A DNA stretch of 61,561 nucleotides from Lachnospiraceae bacterium. Lineage in GTDB: Bacteria; Bacillota_A; Clostridia; Lachnospirales; Lachnospiraceae. Position 1 is the first letter of the stretch, and each line of letters starts with the position of its first letter. The position numbers and the translations under genes were made by a program. The notes beneath the pieces were generated by a model. That model was not told the DNA's origin, ran no database searches, and saw only the letters and a program-made list of their open reading frames with translations. This document shows, piece by piece, positions 36,893 through 44,846 of the stretch. The DNA lies in contig JAGAUD010000023.1 in assembly GCA_017620975.1 (NCBI GenBank), positions 1 to 61,561 on the forward strand. The letters run 5' to 3'.

Positions 36893-38575
36893 GTGGGACG
36901 GCAGGTAGCGATTGGAATTCAGCAATTTAATAGTATCATAGAAAATAATTGTTTTTATGTAGATAAAACATGTTTTATTAAAGAATGGTGGGATAGTAGG
37001 GATGCAGTTACTCTGATTACACGTCCCCGCCGTTTTGGAAAAACACTGACCATAAGCATGGTGGAGCAGTTCTTTTCCGTAGAGTATGCCGGACGCAGTG
37101 ATTTGTTTGAGGGGCTGTCTATCTGGCAGGACAATAGGTTTCGAGATCTACAGGGAAGCTATCCGGTATTGAGCCTTTCCTTTGCAAATGTGAAAGAAAC
37201 CACATATGCGAAGACGAAACAACGGATCTGTCGGTTGATAACAGAACTATATGAAAAAAACAGATTTTTGTTAGAGAGTGACTTGTTGACAGAGAGAGAC
37301 AAAGCGTTTTATCTTGAAATGGATAAGGATATGCCGGAAGAAACGGCAAGCTATGCATTGCATAAGCTCTCCGATTTATTGTATCGCTATTATGGGAAAA
37401 AGGTTATCATTTTGTTGGATGAATATGATACTCCCATGCAGGAAGCATATGTGGCCGGATTTTGGGATGAGTTGGTAGAATTTACCAGAAGTTTGTTTAA
37501 CTCTACATTTAAAACCAATCCCTATTTGGAGTGCGCCATCATGACAGGGATTACCAGAGTAAGTAAGGAATCCATTTTTTCAGATCTGAACAACTTGAAA
37601 GTAGTGACTACTACATCCAATGAATATGCAGATTGTTTTGGGTTCACAGAAGAAGAAGTATTTGCAGCAATGGATGAATATGGATATACCGAGAAGGCTG
37701 AGGTCAAGAAATGGTATAATGGTTTTACATTCGGAGAAAAAAAAGATATCTACAATCCCTGGTCGATTTTGAATTATCTGGATACAGGGGATTTAAGGAC
37801 TTATTGGGCGAATACAAGCTCCAACAGTTTGGTGGGAAAGCTGATTCGTGAAGCAAGTCCGGAGATAAAGATAATTATGGAAGATTTGCTAGGTGGAAAG
37901 AATCTTCAGACACAGATTGACGAACAGATTGTATACAATCAGTTAGACGACAACGAGAATGCCATTTGGAGTCTGCTTTTGGCAAGTGGTTATTTAAAAG
38001 TGGACAGCTTTCGGATAGACTCTAGAAAAGGCAATCCGGATTATGAATTATCCATAACCAATCTCGAAGTGCGTTTCATGTTTGAGAATATGATCCGGCA
38101 ATGGTTTAAGAATTTTACCCCCGCCTATAACAATTTTATTAAAGCATTGTTGTCGGGGGATACAAAAGCAATGAACAATTATATGAACCGTGTAGCCTTG
38201 CAGACGTTTAGTTATTTTGATGTGGGAAAAGAACCTTCGCTCAGCGAACCGGAACGGTTCTATCACGGTTTTGTACTTGGATTAATTGTGGAGCTGGAAG
38301 ACAGGTATGCAATTATCTCTAACAGGGAGAGTAGTTTTGGCAGGTATGATGTAATATTAGAACCATATCAAAAAAATGATTATGCCTATATCCTGGAATT
38401 TAAGATTCATGATCCGGAAGATGAGAAGACGCTTCAGGATACTGTGTCGGCGGCACTTGCTCAAATTGAGGAGAAACAGTATGAAGCAGCGCTTTTGGCA
38501 AAAGGGATCCTGGTGGAACGAATTCGGAAGTATGGATTTGCATTTGAAGGGAAAAAGGTATTGATAGGGGAGTGA
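36893..38575 (+). CDS. AAA-ATPase-like protein with PD-(D/E)XK nuclease domain
   Basis: 560 residues from GTG 36893 (GGGGGG run seven bases upstream). It begins VAIGIQQFNSIIENNCFYVDKT and carries a Walker A-like TRPRRFGKTLTIS (about 44-56) and a Walker B-like VIILLDEYDTPM (about 166-177), the pattern of the AAA-ATPase-like family. The C-terminal part has YILEFKIHDPE and DTVSAALAQIEEKQYEAAL, a PD-(D/E)XK nuclease-like strand. These genes are found in many copies in gut anaerobes and are thought to be mobile or defence-related; the role is not established. It has its own promoter and a terminator. Confidence 0.88.
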   Translation: MGRQVAIGIQQFNSIIENNCFYVDKTCFIKEWWDSRDAVTLITRPRRFGKTLTISMVEQFFSVEYAGRSDLFEGLSIWQDNRFRDLQGSYPVLSLSFANVKETTYAKTKQRICRLITELYEKNRFLLESDLLTERDKAFYLEMDKDMPEETASYALHKLSDLLYRYYGKKVIILLDEYDTPMQEAYVAGFWDELVEFTRSLFNSTFKTNPYLECAIMTGITRVSKESIFSDLNNLKVVTTTSNEYADCFGFTEEEVFAAMDEYGYTEKAEVKKWYNGFTFGEKKDIYNPWSILNYLDTGDLRTYWANTSSNSLVGKLIREASPEIKIIMEDLLGGKNLQTQIDEQIVYNQLDDNENAIWSLLLASGYLKVDSFRIDSRKGNPDYELSITNLEVRFMFENMIRQWFKNFTPAYNNFIKALLSGDTKAMNNYMNRVALQTFSYFDVGKEPSLSEPERFYHGFVLGLIVELEDRYAIISNRESSFGRYDVILEPYQKNDYAYILEFKIHDPEDEKTLQDTVSAALAQIEEKQYEAALLAKGILVERIRKYGFAFEGKKVLIGE

Positions 38576-38625
38576 GTTGCTTTGTTTATCTGCCGGGGCC
38601 TTCTGGTATTGCATAGGTAAATGTG

Positions 38626-38653
38626 AAAAAGGAGCTGGTGTCAGCTCCTTTTT
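38626..38653. terminator. Terminator after the AAA-ATPase-like gene
   Basis: AAAAAGGAGCT (38626-38636) pairs perfectly with AGCTCCTTTTT (38643-38653). The A and T flanks let it work in both directions. Confidence 0.85.
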
Positions 38654-38659
38654 ATGGTG

Positions 38660-38780
38660 GTGCGCCCGGCGGGCGCACGTTCTAACGGATGAAAGTTCCG
38701 AATCCGCCCGGCAGTGGGAAGGATATAGCTGAACATCAAGGGCGTTGCCGTGAGGTAGGGTCTGAAGGAAGATGCAAAAG
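38660..38780 (+). mobile_element. 5' fragment of a group II intron
   Basis: The segment opens with GTGCGCCCGGCGGGCGCAC (38660-38678); GTGCGCCC is the usual 5' end of bacterial group II introns. It continues with GTTCTAACGGATGAAAGTTC, GTGGGAAGGATATAGCTGAA and GGTCTGAAGGAAG, which I recognise as domain I sequence of introns common in Clostridia. The rest of the ribozyme and the reverse transcriptase are missing: the XRE gene follows within 60 bases on the other strand. It is therefore a truncated relic. Confidence 0.6.
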
Positions 38781-38841
38781 ATATGGGATAAGTGGTGTGG
38801 AAGGGGGACTAATCATCCCCCTATCCGATCACTGACTACCA

Positions 38842-39111
38842 TCAATCGCGGAAGGTAATCAACTTTGAAGGTTCCACTTCCAAAACTGTGGAGATATTGA
38901 ACAGGAGCTCCAGTGAAATGGGGCGCAGAATATTTGGAGCCTCGATAGCGCCAATATGTTGACGACTGACACCCACTTTTTCAGCAAGCTGTTCCTGAGT
39001 AAGTCCAAGATGTTTGCGATAATATGCAACGTTATATCCAAGCTCGATATATTTGCGACGATTATCAAAAGAAAGGGTCCTCTTGTCAGATTTGTTTAAC
39101 TCAATTTCCAT
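38842..39111 (-). CDS. XRE-family helix-turn-helix regulator
   Basis: 89 residues from ATG 39111, preceded on the minus strand by GGAGGTGG. The Cro/CI-type helix-turn-helix is YRKHLGLTQEQLAEKVGVSR (about residues 28-47), followed by QHIGAIEA and a C-terminal SLELLFNISTVLEVEPSKL. The N-terminus has a charged lead of 20 residues. Such small single-domain regulators often autoregulate or control a nearby mobile gene; no toxin partner is adjacent. It sits among element remnants (group II intron fragment, inverted repeats). Confidence 0.9.
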   Translation of the reverse strand: MEIELNKSDKRTLSFDNRRKYIELGYNVAYYRKHLGLTQEQLAEKVGVSRQHIGAIEAPNILRPISLELLFNISTVLEVEPSKLITFRD

Positions 39112-39355
39112 TATTTTCCACCTCCGCATTAATATTGTATGAAATTTTATGTTGGTATTAAACTATGCATAAAATAACAATTGATAGATAAAAAGCGACA
39201 AACATTAATTGGCCGGAAAATAGATCAATATAGTGGGGATATCAATTTTTTACTGTGAAAAGAAACTTGAAGAAAAATTGAATTATAAGTCCGTTTTATT
39301 GTACATTATTTCCATATAATAGAAAATGTAACAGTACTTTAGTTTTCATGAAATA

Positions 39356-39402
39356 GTAACAGTTCAGACACGCTATTAGCAAAGACACATCTAAACTGTT
39401 AC
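39356..39402. repeat. Short inverted-repeat element, GTAACAGTT termini
   Basis: GTAACAGTT at 39356-39364 and its reverse complement AACTGTTAC at 39394-39402 enclose 29 bases; the similarity extends inward (CAGA / TAGA). A further direct copy GTAACAGT lies at 39328-39335, and the same word occurs at 45895 and, inverted, at 33981. The gap 39112-39450 is otherwise AT-rich and empty. Confidence 0.5.
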
Positions 39403-39450
39403 AGAAAACCAGGAAAGAGGTAAACCGGAATATACCGGAAAGGAGACATT

Positions 39451-39840
39451 ATGAGATTATATTTAAAAAAGACAGGATTCGTTGTAGTGATGACAGTGAT
39501 TATAGTTATAATATCCGTGCTTTGCATAGGCATAACCGCTATCAGTAAAAGCGAGATCACAAAGCAGGAGCAGGAAAATTACTATAGAGAACAGGAAAAA
39601 GAATACGTGAAAGAACTGCGTGTATATCTGGAAAATATAGGCTACCCCAACAGCGGAGTAACTATGACCAGAACAACAGAAAGCGACGGAACAGTAATTT
39701 ATTCAGTTACTATCCACCACAGCCGAATCGGCCGCCTGGCATTGAATGAGCGCGAGGAATTGCTAGCCCAACTGGCGTCAATACCATCCCCAAGAGACAA
39801 TGCAGGTATTTGCCATAAATTTCTTAAAACGAATTATTAA
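39451..39840 (+). CDS. Uncharacterised membrane-anchored protein (129 residues)
   Basis: One N-terminal membrane segment (about residues 10-30, rich in V and I) is followed by an acidic helix and a small domain: YVKELRVYLENIGYPNSGVT, TESDGTVIYSVTIHHSRI, and a C-terminal NAGICHKFL. I have an impression of similar Lachnospiraceae proteins ending in C-x-x-C-H-K-F, but no named family. The extracytoplasmic part is compact and could bind a small ligand; this is inference. GGAAAGGAG precedes the ATG. It is monocistronic, just ahead of the hairpin array. Confidence 0.75.
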   Translation: MRLYLKKTGFVVVMTVIIVIISVLCIGITAISKSEITKQEQENYYREQEKEYVKELRVYLENIGYPNSGVTMTRTTESDGTVIYSVTIHHSRIGRLALNEREELLAQLASIPSPRDNAGICHKFLKTNY

Positions 39841-39847
39841 GAAACAC

Positions 39848-39876
39848 ATGACATTTCATCCAAATGTGGTTATAAT
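39848..39876 (+). promoter_or_regulatory. Promoter firing into the hairpin array
   Basis: ATGACA (39848-39853), 17-base spacer, perfect TATAAT (39871-39876). Transcription would begin at about 39883, at the first base pairs of the first 61-base repeat. Confidence 0.65.
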
Positions 39877-39880
39877 GTAG

Positions 39881-39941
39881 CTTGTCGGAAGGAAATCAAG
39901 CGCGCTGCAGGCGCATTTGATTTCACCCGACAAGCTAACGA
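39881..39941 (+). repeat. 61-base hairpin repeat, copy 1
   Basis: CTTGTCGG at the left pairs with CCGACAAG at the right; within, AAATCAA pairs with TTGATTT and GCGC with GCGC, giving a hairpin of about 54 bases followed by CTAACGA. One base differs from copy 2 at 39979-40039. Confidence 0.85.
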
Positions 39942-40273
39942 CAGACCGAAGGTCTGGAGTATGCGGCCGAGAGGCCGCCTTGTCGGAAGGAAATCAAGCG
40001 CGCCGCAGGCGCATTTGATTTCACCCGACAAGCTAACGAGAAAATCCGGTTGCGAAGCAACCAAGGCCGTGCCCAGCACGGCCGACAGAGCGCGTAGCGC
40101 GTGATTTTCGAGTTTTCGCGACTCCCCAGCCGCACCCCATTTGCGCAGCAAATGAGCTGACGATAGTCAGCTGGTCGAAACATTAGTTTCGACCGGTGCG
40201 GCGTCCCCTTGGCGAATGTGACACTTGCTGTTTACTTGACTTATGTCCTAAGCCCTAACAGCTCCTCGTCACA
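39883..40273 (+). ncRNA. Candidate structured RNA or leader: array of a dozen hairpins with a four-way junction
   Basis: After the two 61-base hairpins come GGTTGC-GAA-GCAACC (40048-40062), GGCCGTGC-CCA-GCACGGCC (40065-40083), then GCCGCACC (40129-40136) pairing with GGTGCGGC (40195-40202). Inside that helix three perfect hairpins abut with no spacer: 40138-40154 (loop GCA), 40155-40172 (loop GATA), 40173-40194 (loop ATTA): a cloverleaf-like junction. TGTGAC (40217) pairs with GTCACA (40268), enclosing GCTGTT/AACAGC. It lies behind a promoter and 37 bases ahead of a DUF1653 gene, so it may be that gene's leader, a free RNA, or a repetitive DNA element. Confidence 0.5.
39979..40039 (+). repeat. 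61-base hairpin repeat, copy 2
   Basis: Identical to copy 1 except one C/T change in the loop (60 of 61 bases). The two copies are separated by two small hairpins: CAGACC-GAA-GGTCTG (39942-39956) and GCGGCC-GAGA-GGCCGC (39963-39978), the latter with a GNRA-type loop. Confidence 0.85.
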
Positions 40274-40309
40274 TCAGCCCTTGCCGCAAATTAGAAGGAG
40301 ACCCAATAA

Positions 40310-40966
40310 ATGGCACTAATACCCAAACCCCAGGAAATCTACAGACACTTTAAAGGAAACCTATACCAAATAGTAACAATAGCTGAGCACTCTGAAACCG
40401 GAGAACCCCTGGTAATTTACCAGGCACTCTATGGTGACTACCGTATCTATGCCCGTCCGCTCGCCATGTTCCTTTCCAAAGTGGATCGCACAAAATACCC
40501 TGACAGCAATCAGGAATACCGTTTCGAGCGCCAAGATACTGACCAGTTGACACGCAGCGCCAATCATTCGGTCCGGGAATACACACCAATTCAAGAGCGC
40601 ACACCACTCCGGCAAGGCACCGCAGAGCAGAAACATATCGTGCCGCAGCAGAGCATATGCGGGCAGCAGAGTACGATTGATACTCAAGTTTTGACTATGC
40701 CCGTGCAGCCGACCACCTCCGAAATAGAAGCCAGCGAGGAACTCACCCTGGATCCCATGGTACTGGAATTCCTTGACGCCGATTCCTATGAGCAGCGTCT
40801 GAACATTCTGGCAGGTCTCCACCACCGCATAACCAATGAAATGATTACCACAATGGCCATCGCCTGTGATATTGAGGTGGAGGACGGTGACGTGGAGCAG
40901 CGTTACGATGCACTCAGAACCTGTCTGCTGACATTGGAAAAGTATGAATGCAATCGCCTGAGATGA
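40310..40966 (+). CDS. DUF1653 domain protein
   Basis: 218 residues. The N-terminal 70 residues are a DUF1653 domain: PQEIYRHFKGNLYQIVTIAE, HSETGEPLVIYQALYGDYR, RPLAMFL. DUF1653 is a small beta domain of unknown role. The middle (about 75-145) is Gln/Thr/Pro-rich and looks unstructured, and the C-terminal 70 residues form acidic helices (LEFLDADSYEQRLNILAGLH). AGAAGGAG lies about ten bases before the ATG. The leader is the unusual hairpin array. Codon use here is richer in C-ending codons than in the neighbours, suggesting a different origin. Confidence 0.85.
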   Translation: MALIPKPQEIYRHFKGNLYQIVTIAEHSETGEPLVIYQALYGDYRIYARPLAMFLSKVDRTKYPDSNQEYRFERQDTDQLTRSANHSVREYTPIQERTPLRQGTAEQKHIVPQQSICGQQSTIDTQVLTMPVQPTTSEIEASEELTLDPMVLEFLDADSYEQRLNILAGLHHRITNEMITTMAIACDIEVEDGDVEQRYDALRTCLLTLEKYECNRLR

Positions 40967-41021
40967 CAGATAATCTCCGGCATTTTAAGAGAGCAGAATA
41001 GAAAGAGAGATCAAAAAGTAG

Positions 41022-42857
41022 ATGAAATATAACCATATCGTGCCGGGAATATTTCTGGAGCGGCCTAACCGTTTCATAGCCTACGTGGAGATTGCGGGCA
41101 GGAAAGAGACGGTACATGTGAAAAATACGGGCAGATGCCGGGAATTATTACAGCCTGGGGCTTTGGTATACCTGGAAAAGAGTGATAATCCTGCCCGTAA
41201 GACACAATATGACCTTGTGGCAGTGCAGAAAGGTAATTTACTTATCAATATGGATTCTCAGGCACCGAACAAAGTGGTTGAGGAATGGCTGCGTGCAGGG
41301 GAACTGTTTTCTGATGTAGTTACTGTTCGGCCAGAGACTACATATGGTAATTCCAGATTTGACTTTTATGTGGAGACATCTACAGAGCGCATTTTTATAG
41401 AAGTAAAAGGTGTCACGCTGGAAGAAAATGGTGTGGTCAGGTTCCCGGATGCGCCCTCCGAGCGGGCGGTAAAGCATGTTGAGGAACTGGTACAGGCCTA
41501 CAGAGACGGTTATCAGGTGTACGTATTGTTCGTGATACAGATGGAGGAGGCAAAATTTTTCACACCCAATAAAGACACCCATCCGGCTTTTGCCCAGGCA
41601 TTGGAAGAGGCGGCCAAGCAAGGGGTTAGAGTATTGGCATACAGCTGCAGCGTGACACCTGACAGCCTGCAAATAAAGAGTCCGGTACTTGTAAAGCTTG
41701 GAGAAAAGAAAAGCTTTGGAATTAATTTGCCTCCTCTTAAGAGAAATTTAAGGATTGGTGAACTAAAGGAGGTTCCCAATCCCCTTTTGGCGTGGTATGA
41801 TAATAACAGGCGTATCCTTCCCTGGAGGGAAGACCCCAAACCCTATCGCGTGTGGGTGTCAGAAATCATGTTACAACAGACCAGAGTGGAAGCTGTAAAA
41901 CCTTATTTTGAACGCTTTATGAAGAGTCTGCCTGACATTGAAGCTTTGGCAGCTGCTGAAGAAGAAGTTCTTTTAAAGCTTTGGGAGGGACTGGGATACT
42001 ACAATCGTGTACGTAATCTTCAGAAAGCCGCCATTCATATTATGGAAGACTACGATGGCCATATGCCGGATACTTATGAGGAACTCCTAAAGCTGAAAGG
42101 AATCGGCAGTTACACTGCAGGAGCCGTTGCCTCCATTGCTTTTAAACGTCCGGTACCGGCAGTGGACGGTAATGTACTGCGGGTGATCTCCAGAATCAGA
42201 GCAGATGAGCGGCTGATCACTGACGCTAAGGTTAAATCTGCAGTAGAAGAAGATTTAAAACTGGTAATGCCCATAGACAGACCGGGAGATTTTAATCAGG
42301 CCATGATGGAAATCGGCGCCTGCGTGTGCATTCCAAATGGAGAACCACATTGCAGAGAATGTCCGCTGCAGGAAATCTGTAAAGCTCATGCAGAAGGCTG
42401 TGAGCTGCAATATCCTAAGAAGGCTGCCAAGAAGCAGCGCCGGATAGAGGAAAAGACGATTCTGGTCATTCGTGATGAGAATAAGGCCGCTTTGAAAAAG
42501 CGGGGAGATAAGGGGCTTCTGGCAGGAATGTATGAGTTCCCGTCTATGGAGGGATATAAGACAGCGGAAGAAGTGACGGCTTATCTGTCTGCCAACGGCA
42601 TACGCACGCTGCGTATTCAGCCGTTAGAGGAAGCAAAGCATATTTTTACGCACAAAGAATGGCGTATGAAAGGATATATGGTCAGAGTAGATGAACTGGC
42701 ACCTAAGGAACTTACAGAGATAACGAAAGACTGGCTGTTTATAGAGCCCAGGCAGACTGAGGAAAAATATCCGATACCGGCAGCCTTTGCAGCCTATACA
42801 AGATATCTCAACATCAAGCTGGGAAATGAAAAGTATGAAAATCCGGAAAGGGGTTAG
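41022..42857 (+). CDS. SfsA nuclease-like / MutY adenine glycosylase fusion
   Basis: 611 residues in one uninterrupted frame. Residues 1-231 are SfsA: IVPGIFLERPNRFIAYVEI, VHVKNTGRCRELL, and the PD-(D/E)XK-type residues Asp114 (SRFDFYVE) and Glu127/Lys129 (FIEVKG). Residues about 252-611 are MutY: WYDNNRRILPWREDP, Glu281 in WVSEIMLQQTRVE, the helix-hairpin-helix LKGIGSYTAGAV, Asp382 in VDGNVLRV, a 4Fe-4S site Cys436-x7-Cys444-x2-Cys447-x5-Cys453, and a Nudix-like C-terminus. MutY removes A opposite 8-oxoG; SfsA is a DNA-binding or nuclease-like protein of uncertain role. AGAAAGAGAGA precedes the ATG. Confidence 0.93.
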   Translation: MKYNHIVPGIFLERPNRFIAYVEIAGRKETVHVKNTGRCRELLQPGALVYLEKSDNPARKTQYDLVAVQKGNLLINMDSQAPNKVVEEWLRAGELFSDVVTVRPETTYGNSRFDFYVETSTERIFIEVKGVTLEENGVVRFPDAPSERAVKHVEELVQAYRDGYQVYVLFVIQMEEAKFFTPNKDTHPAFAQALEEAAKQGVRVLAYSCSVTPDSLQIKSPVLVKLGEKKSFGINLPPLKRNLRIGELKEVPNPLLAWYDNNRRILPWREDPKPYRVWVSEIMLQQTRVEAVKPYFERFMKSLPDIEALAAAEEEVLLKLWEGLGYYNRVRNLQKAAIHIMEDYDGHMPDTYEELLKLKGIGSYTAGAVASIAFKRPVPAVDGNVLRVISRIRADERLITDAKVKSAVEEDLKLVMPIDRPGDFNQAMMEIGACVCIPNGEPHCRECPLQEICKAHAEGCELQYPKKAAKKQRRIEEKTILVIRDENKAALKKRGDKGLLAGMYEFPSMEGYKTAEEVTAYLSANGIRTLRIQPLEEAKHIFTHKEWRMKGYMVRVDELAPKELTEITKDWLFIEPRQTEEKYPIPAAFAAYTRYLNIKLGNEKYENPERG

Positions 42858-42864
42858 AAGACAA

Positions 42865-43893
42865 ATGAAACTTTTATCAATTGCAGTACCATGTTATAAT
42901 TCAGAGGCATATATGAGGAAATGCATTGACTCTCTGCTGGCGGGCGGAGAGGATGTGGAAATCTTAATTGTAGACGACGGTTCCACGAAAGACAAGACAG
43001 CTGAAATAGCTGATGAATACGAGGCACAGTATCCCACTATTATCAAAGCTATCCACAAAGAAAATGGCGGACATGGTTCTGCAGTGAATACCGGTATTGC
43101 TAATGCCAGCGGATTGTATTTCAAAGTGGTGGACAGTGATGACTGGGTAAAAGAAGAGGCATATATGCAGATCCTGGATACTTTAAGAGAGCTTGCCGGT
43201 GGTGACAAGGTATTGGACATGCTGATCAGCAATTATGTCTATGAAAAGGAAGGCGAGAAGCGCAAGAAAGTGATTCAGTATCATCATACATTGCCCATAG
43301 GAGAGATGTTTACCTGGGACGACTGCCGTCACTTCATGAAAGGTCATTACATCCTTATGCATTCCGTAATTTTCCGCACCAAACTGTTAAAAGATTGTGG
43401 AATCAAGCTGCCGGAGCGCACTTTCTATGTGGATAACATTTATGTATTTGAGCCGTTGCTCCATGTTAAGAATATGTATTACCTGGATGTCAATTTCTAC
43501 CGTTACTACATAGGCAGACAGGATCAGTCCGTAAATGAAACTATCATGATATCGAGAATCGACCAGCAGATCAAAGTCAATAAACTCATGATTGATTATT
43601 TCGTGGAGCATAAGTTCGAAATAATGAAGAACAAGAGGCTGTACCAGTACATGCGCAGCTATCTGGAAATCATTACAACGGTATCCTCGGTACTCCTGAT
43701 TCGTTCCGGCTCAGAGGAGCATCTGGAGAAGAAGAAGGAACTGTGGCAATATCTGAAAGATAAAGATTATGGTATTTACCGCTGGATGAGAAAAGGGCTT
43801 TTAGGAAGCGTCATGAATCTGCCGGGAAAGGGCGGCCGAAAGATTTCTGTGGTAGGCTATCATCTGGCACAGCGGATATTTAAATTTAATTAA
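42865..43893 (+). CDS. Family 2 glycosyltransferase
   Basis: 342 residues from ATG 42865, seven bases after the MutY stop, with GGAAAGGGG upstream. The GT-A fold is seen in LSIAVPCYNSEAYMRKCIDSL, VEILIVDDGSTKDKT, NGGHGSAVNTGIANASG and the DxD motif FKVVDSDDWV. The C-terminal half (from about 200) is helical with basic patches. There is no membrane segment, so it is probably a peripheral enzyme adding a sugar to a lipid or protein acceptor that cannot be named. The next genes are convergent. Confidence 0.92.
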   Translation: MKLLSIAVPCYNSEAYMRKCIDSLLAGGEDVEILIVDDGSTKDKTAEIADEYEAQYPTIIKAIHKENGGHGSAVNTGIANASGLYFKVVDSDDWVKEEAYMQILDTLRELAGGDKVLDMLISNYVYEKEGEKRKKVIQYHHTLPIGEMFTWDDCRHFMKGHYILMHSVIFRTKLLKDCGIKLPERTFYVDNIYVFEPLLHVKNMYYLDVNFYRYYIGRQDQSVNETIMISRIDQQIKVNKLMIDYFVEHKFEIMKNKRLYQYMRSYLEIITTVSSVLLIRSGSEEHLEKKKELWQYLKDKDYGIYRWMRKGLLGSVMNLPGKGGRKISVVGYHLAQRIFKFN

Positions 43894-43952
43894 TGGGTGA
43901 AAATCCATAACCGGGGAGCCAATGAGACGAAGTGGAGCCCTTTCTAATCGTA

Positions 43953-43994
43953 AATCAAAAGGGGAACACCCCGGAATTCTCCGGTGTGTTCCCC
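43953..43994 (-). terminator. Terminator downstream of the PAP2 gene (leftward)
   Basis: AGGGGAACAC-CCCGG (from 43960) pairs with CCGG-TGTGTTCCCCT (to 43994). On the minus strand the stem is followed by TTTTGATTT. It also closes the convergent glycosyltransferase unit. Confidence 0.65.
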
Positions 43995-44036
43995 TGAATA
44001 TTATTTGCACTTGAATTAATGAAAAAGGAAGAGATG

Positions 44037-44723
44037 TTACCCAAGCTGGGGCGTTGATTTCTTCTTTTCTTTTAATGCCTGCTTGAAAGTAAAAACCACA
44101 TCATAGCGATATACCAGACCATACATTACAAATCCCATAATAAAAGCTGTTAATACATCGAACACCGAATGCTGCTTTAAGAACATGGTGGATAGAATAA
44201 TGGAGACAGCCAGTACAAAAGAACCTCTTTGAATCCATTTCCTGTCTGCCAGTTTCCGGCACTTCATAATAGCAATATGGACTCCAAGAGAATTATATAC
44301 ATGGATACTGGGCCAAAGGTTAGTCGGTGTGTCGGTACGGTAAAGGCCCGCCACCATCCTGGTGAAAATATTATCTCTTGGCATAGTGAACGGTCTTAAA
44401 TGTTGACCGTTTGGCCACAGTGTGGATACTGCCAGAAAGACTGTCATGCCGGTAAACAGAAACACACATGCTTTGCAATATTCTTTCCTATCAGTAAACA
44501 TCAGATATATCACAGTACCGGCAACATATACGAACCACAGGTAGTAAGGAATGATGAATACCTCGCAGAAAGGAATGCAATCATCAATCGCCATGTGAAT
44601 CACATCATAGTGCCTGGTCACTGTTTTCTCCAGATAAAAAAACCATAGCAGATATACAAGCAGATAACCCACAGCAAGGAAACCGTGCTTATATTCCGCA
44701 GCGCAAGCTTTCAACTTTTTCAT
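44037..44723 (-). CDS. PAP2-superfamily membrane phosphatase
   Basis: 228 residues from ATG 44723, with GGGAG nine bases upstream on the minus strand. Six hydrophobic segments. The acid phosphatase motifs are LWPSIHVY (central Ser-x-His) and KQHSVFDVLTAF (His and Asp near the C-terminus), the arrangement of the PAP2 group related to inositolphosphorylceramide synthases. It would dephosphorylate a lipid phosphate or transfer a head group at the outer membrane face. The DAG-kinase-like gene upstream in the same direction may act on related lipids. Confidence 0.82.
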   Translation of the reverse strand: MKKLKACAAEYKHGFLAVGYLLVYLLWFFYLEKTVTRHYDVIHMAIDDCIPFCEVFIIPYYLWFVYVAGTVIYLMFTDRKEYCKACVFLFTGMTVFLAVSTLWPNGQHLRPFTMPRDNIFTRMVAGLYRTDTPTNLWPSIHVYNSLGVHIAIMKCRKLADRKWIQRGSFVLAVSIILSTMFLKQHSVFDVLTAFIMGFVMYGLVYRYDVVFTFKQALKEKKKSTPQLG

Positions 44724-44846
44724 AATCATTCTCCCATTTGAACGATACACTTTATTTTTCTACTCTTTTGTATAAATTATAGTATAATCCAAAATGAAGA
44801 ATTTGCAAGAGGCTTTTTGAAAGCTTAAGCTTTCTTAAGAAAATCT

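Noticed and set aside
39881..40039. Two near-identical repeats considered as a CRISPR array.
   Set aside because: Only two copies of 61 bases, strongly palindromic, with structured and not spacer-like sequence between, and no cas genes.
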